Positions 15,762 through 17,980 of a stretch of DNA of 17,980 nucleotides are shown piece by piece. Below the pieces are notes generated by a model. That model searched no databases. It was given only the letters and a program-made list of their open reading frames with translations, and was not told the DNA's origin. The position numbers and the translations under genes were made by a program. How positions within the stretch are numbered: the stretch's first letter is position 1; each line of letters starts with the position of its first letter. Source of the stretch: an uncultured Prevotella sp. (GTDB lineage Bacteria > Bacteroidota > Bacteroidia > Bacteroidales > Bacteroidaceae); contig CAKQDG010000037.1 in the NCBI GenBank assembly GCA_934219025.1, positions 1-17,980 on the forward strand, in the 5' to 3' direction.

Positions 15762-15778
15762 ATTTAAATTGAAAAGAT

Positions 15779-16522
15779 ATGAAAGTTAAAATCCATACAA
15801 CAGAGGGCGACATTCTTGTGCGCCTCTACGACGAAACGCCAAAACATCGCGACAACTTCGTGAAACTTGCCAAAGAGGGATATTTCGACGGAACATTGTT
15901 TCATCGCGTGATAAAAGACTTTATGATTCAGGGGGGAGATCCCGACAGCAAGGGGGCGCCAAAAGGAAAGATGCTTGGCACGGGCGGTCCTGACTATACC
16001 ATCCCTGCCGAATTTGTTTATCCCAAGTATTTCCACAAGCGTGGCGCCTTGAGTGCCGCACGACTCGGCGACGAGGTGAACCCTGAGCGCGAGAGCAGCG
16101 GCAGTCAGTTTTATATCGTGTGGGGAAAGACTTACAAGCCTGCCGAACTAAAACAGATGGAGCGGCAGCTCGAAATGCAACAGGAGCAAGCCATCTTCAA
16201 CCAACTTGCAAAGGAGAACCACGACAAAATAATGGACCTGCGCCGCAACCGCGACCGCGCCGGACTTCAGGAGCTTCAAGATGAGCTGATTGCCGAAACA
16301 AAGGCTATCAGCATGGAGAAAGGTAAACCATCGTTTACCGAAGAACAGCGCCAGGCTTATACCACAGTCGGCGGTACTCCGTTTCTCGACAACCAGTACA
16401 CAGTGTTCGGCGAGGTGGAAGAGGGACTCGACGTGGTGGAGAAAATACAAAACTGCAAGACGATGCGTGGCGACCGTCCTGAAGAGGACGTGAGCATGAC
16501 TGTTGAAGTGGTTGAGGAATAA
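15779..16522 (+). CDS. Cyclophilin-type peptidyl-prolyl isomerase with helical insert
   Basis: Speeds cis-trans isomerisation of prolyl bonds during protein folding. The cyclophilin core is clear in 247 residues: TTEGDILVRLYDETPKHRDNF near the start, then FHRVIKDFMIQGG (41-53), with the catalytic Arg43 and the Phe48 and Gln51 pocket residues, then SGSQFYIV (107-114) and LDNQYTVFGEV (203-213). A charged, helix-forming stretch (about 118-195, rich in Glu, Gln, Lys and Arg) interrupts the fold between SQFYI and LDxxYTVFG, so the protein is about 80 residues longer than a minimal bacterial cyclophilin. There is no signal peptide, so it is probably cytoplasmic. It starts 76 bp after lpxB, across the tandem repeat, and is 9 bp from the Fur-family gene. 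Confidence 0.93.
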   Translation: MKVKIHTTEGDILVRLYDETPKHRDNFVKLAKEGYFDGTLFHRVIKDFMIQGGDPDSKGAPKGKMLGTGGPDYTIPAEFVYPKYFHKRGALSAARLGDEVNPERESSGSQFYIVWGKTYKPAELKQMERQLEMQQEQAIFNQLAKENHDKIMDLRRNRDRAGLQELQDELIAETKAISMEKGKPSFTEEQRQAYTTVGGTPFLDNQYTVFGEVEEGLDVVEKIQNCKTMRGDRPEEDVSMTVEVVEE

Positions 16523-16531
16523 AAGAGCGAA

Positions 16532-16963
16532 ATGAACAGCAACGATATCACTTTAAAACTTGAGCACAAGGGTGTGAAGCCAACGGCAAACCGCATCCTT
16601 GTGTACAAGACGCTCCTTGAATTTGACCGTCCGGCAAGCATCGCCGACATTGAGGGGCGACAGCTGCAGATGGACAAGTCGAGCATATTCCGTGTGCTCA
16701 CCCTGTTTCTCGAACACGACGTGGTTCACTCGTTCGAAGACGGCAGAGGAGTGCTCAACTACGAACTCTGTTTGAGCGAAGGGGCATGCAGCATGAAAGA
16801 CAGCCATGTGCATTTCTATTGCGAGTCGTGCCAGCGCTCATTCTGTCTTGACAATGTGCATATCCACGACATTCCCCTGCCCGAAGGCTTTTTTGCCCAT
16901 TCCCTTTCGTTTGTGGTTAAAGGCGAATGTGCAGAATGTCGCAGAAAGAACCACCACGTGTAG
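16532..16963 (+). CDS. Fur-family metal-responsive transcriptional regulator
   Basis: A dimeric winged-helix regulator of the Fur/Zur/PerR family. The 143 residues have the N-terminal DNA-binding domain (about 5-80, with VKPTANRILVYKTLLE and the recognition helix region DKSSIFRVLTLF, 48-59) and a C-terminal metal and dimer domain with HVHFYCESC (92-100, Cys97/Cys100) and the second structural-zinc pair CAEC (133-136). The HVHFYC sequence is the usual start of the regulatory metal site. Which metal it senses cannot be read from the sequence. It starts 9 bp after the cyclophilin gene, so the two are likely co-transcribed. Its stop is only 6 bp from the stop of the convergent mgtC-like gene. Confidence 0.92.
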   Translation: MNSNDITLKLEHKGVKPTANRILVYKTLLEFDRPASIADIEGRQLQMDKSSIFRVLTLFLEHDVVHSFEDGRGVLNYELCLSEGACSMKDSHVHFYCESCQRSFCLDNVHIHDIPLPEGFFAHSLSFVVKGECAECRRKNHHV

Positions 16964-16969
16964 TTTTTT

Positions 16970-17614
16970 TTACTCTATGCTCTCTATATCCACGCCGTCA
17001 AACTTATCCATAAACTCGATAATCTGGTTGCGGTAGTTGTTGCGCTTCACTTTCAGTTCCATCGACACGGTATACAGGCCGTTCTGTTTTTTCATTTCAT
17101 AAGAATCCATCGACACGTTGTCCTTGCGCAGACGGTTTATGACCCTGTTGATATTCTCGCGCTCGGCAGTGCTGATGGTAACTGAGATATTCCTCGATCC
17201 GAAACGAAGAAGAACGAAATATATCGTTTCGAGACAAAGCAATACGAGGAGCGTGGCCGTTACGGCGAGCAGATACATGCCCGAACCGCAGGTAAGACCT
17301 ATTGCCGACGTTACCCACAAGCCGGCAGCCGTGGTGAGTCCCTTTATCACGTGTTTCTGGAATATTATCGTGCCGGCACCGATAAAACCGATACCCGTAA
17401 CCACCTGTGAGGCTATTCGCGAGGGGTCGAGCGATATCGTGGGCATACCGAGCTGACTCTCGAAACCGAACTGCGAGAGTATCATAAACAGCGCACTGCC
17501 CATTGCCACGAGGAAATGCGTGCGCAATCCGGCTTCCTTGGCGCGGTATTCACGCTCAAAACCGATAATTCCGCCCAATAAGGCGGCAACGAAAACACGA
17601 AAGATAAATTCCAT
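16970..17614 (-). CDS. MgtC/SapB family membrane protein
   Basis: Small inner-membrane proteins of this family are linked to survival at low magnesium and, in some, to restraint of the F-type ATP synthase. The 214 residues carry the family block GFEREYRAKEAGLRTH (18-33), then GIGFIGAGTII (74-84) and TTAAGLW (94-100), within about five hydrophobic segments (to about 136), followed by a soluble C-terminal domain (about 141-213) that looks like the ACT-like domain of MgtC. I chose the ATG at 17614; a GTG six codons earlier (17632) lies inside the inverted-repeat arm and is unlikely. No TAnnTTTG box was found upstream, where the inverted-repeat element starts only 12 bp from the ATG. It is convergent with the Fur-family gene. 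Confidence 0.92.
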   Translation of the reverse strand: MEFIFRVFVAALLGGIIGFEREYRAKEAGLRTHFLVAMGSALFMILSQFGFESQLGMPTISLDPSRIASQVVTGIGFIGAGTIIFQKHVIKGLTTAAGLWVTSAIGLTCGSGMYLLAVTATLLVLLCLETIYFVLLRFGSRNISVTISTAERENINRVINRLRKDNVSMDSYEMKKQNGLYTVSMELKVKRNNYRNQIIEFMDKFDGVDIESIE

Positions 17615-17626
17615 AGGCAATAAAAG

Positions 17627-17831
17627 CCCCACCCCCGCGCGCCTTTCAGTCGCTTCCCCCTCCCCATGAGGAGAGGGGAGTAGTATGCTTGGGAGATTAG
17701 AGGGGATAATTATATGTTGCTAATATCGTATTGTTTTTACTTTTATTATACACGAATATCCAGCCTAAGGTATCTACTCCCCTCTCCTTATGGGGGAGGG
17801 GGAAGCAGCCTAAAGCTGCGCGGGGGAGGGG
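17627..17831. repeat. 205-bp element with long inverted-repeat arms
   Basis: The left arm (17627-17683) and the reverse complement of the right arm (17774-17831) align over about 58 positions with roughly nine differences. Each arm has a C-run block, a short central region and a GAGAGGGGAGTAG end. The right arm also holds its own small hairpin GCAGCCTAAAGCTGC (17804-17818). The 90-nt spacer between the arms is AT-rich without a recognisable gene. The arms resemble the palindrome inside mutS2 (424-452) in makeup but not in exact sequence. The layout resembles a MITE or REP-type element; no transposase is nearby and no clear target duplication was found. Confidence 0.75.
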
Positions 17832-17980
17832 CCAAAGATTTTTTCCCACTCCCTGAACCTCTCCAGTCCGTCGTCGCCGAATTTGGCGATGCTCCGCTCC
17901 ACTTTTTCTATAGGTTTCTCAATGTCGAGATGCGTCTTCGAGAAAAACTTGTCGGCATAGCAGATAAGTTTTTCTTCCAG
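17810..17980 (-). CDS. HD/HDIG-domain phosphohydrolase-like protein, C-terminal end only
   Basis: The window's last codon (17978-17980) is open on the minus strand and the frame runs 56 codons to a TAG at 17810-17812. The visible start of the fragment, LEEKLICYADKFFSKTH, with the following EKVERSIAKFGDDGLERF, resembles the C-terminus of Bacteroidales HDIG-domain hydrolases as I know them. The catalytic HD motif would lie beyond the window edge, so activity cannot be checked. The last seven residues, GPSPAQL, and the stop come from the right arm of the inverted-repeat element. No start is in view. Confidence 0.7.
   Translation of the reverse strand: MEEKLICYADKFFSKTHLDIEKPIEKVERSIAKFGDDGLERFREWEKIFGPSPAQL

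Noticed and set aside
15682..15776. CRISPR-like tandem repeat array
   Set aside because: The units are 8 bp with no spacers between them; it is a simple tandem repeat.
17340..17365. CACGTG core with TTTC nearby, a possible parS
   Set aside because: The flanks do not form the inverted repeat of the known parS consensus, and it is inside the mgtC-like gene.
17621..17840. AAAG on both sides of the inverted-repeat element as a target-site duplication
   Set aside because: The two copies are not at the same distance from the arms (a CC lies between on the right), and a 4-nt match in AT-rich flanks is weak.

Overview
The window looks like a chromosomal segment from a member of the Bacteroidales, most likely Prevotella or a close relative. 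Four things point there: the gene order parA-parB-DUF5683-mltD-rsh with a divergent surE-lpxB pair; five upstream sequences that fit the Bacteroidetes -7 box TAnnTTTG; signal-peptide proteins including one with a Bacteroidales-type C-terminal tail; and low-complexity purine repeats and C-run/G-run palindromes between genes. No tRNA, rRNA, CRISPR array, transposase or phage gene was seen. Almost everything is core genome. The unusual material is a set of repeats that invade gene ends and one gene interior.

Layout. 1-980 (+): 3' part of mutS2, cut by the left edge. 1148-2395 (-): sodium/glutamate symporter gltS, convergent with mutS2 across tandem hairpins. 2579-4030 (+): unrecognised secreted protein, divergent from gltS. 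A strong two-way terminator (4063-4122) separates it from the convergent Zn/Cd-type P1B ATPase (4145-6025, -). From 13538 down to 6219 all genes are on the minus strand: parA, parB, DUF5683, mltD-like lytic transglycosylase, rsh and a secreted pectinesterase, ending at a terminator at 6141-6185. Divergent from parA are surE, lpxB, a cyclophilin with a helical insert and a Fur-family regulator (13692-16963, +). These meet mgtC-like 16970-17614 (-) tail to tail. A 205-bp inverted-repeat element (17627-17831) follows, then the 3' end of an HD-domain protein (17810-17980, -), cut by the right edge.

How the genes fit together. The minus-strand run joins chromosome partitioning (ParA/ParB), a small envelope protein (DUF5683), peptidoglycan cleavage and (p)ppGpp control. 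A pectin methylesterase sits 21 bp behind rsh and is functionally out of place. The plus-strand run contains nucleotide salvage (SurE), lipid A synthesis (LpxB), protein folding (cyclophilin) and metal-responsive regulation (Fur family).

I found no new defence or mobile system. The most notable observations are: (1) a 33-codon in-frame block inside mutS2 made of sequence that looks like the intergenic repeats elsewhere in the window, with one 16/18 match to the surE-lpxB spacer; (2) an 8-bp tandem repeat that supplies the last codons and stop of lpxB in a way insensitive to copy number; (3) two stretches of about 120 nt with no cytosine in front of lpxB and the cyclophilin gene; and (4) an inverted-repeat element that supplies the C-terminus and stop codon of the HD-domain gene.
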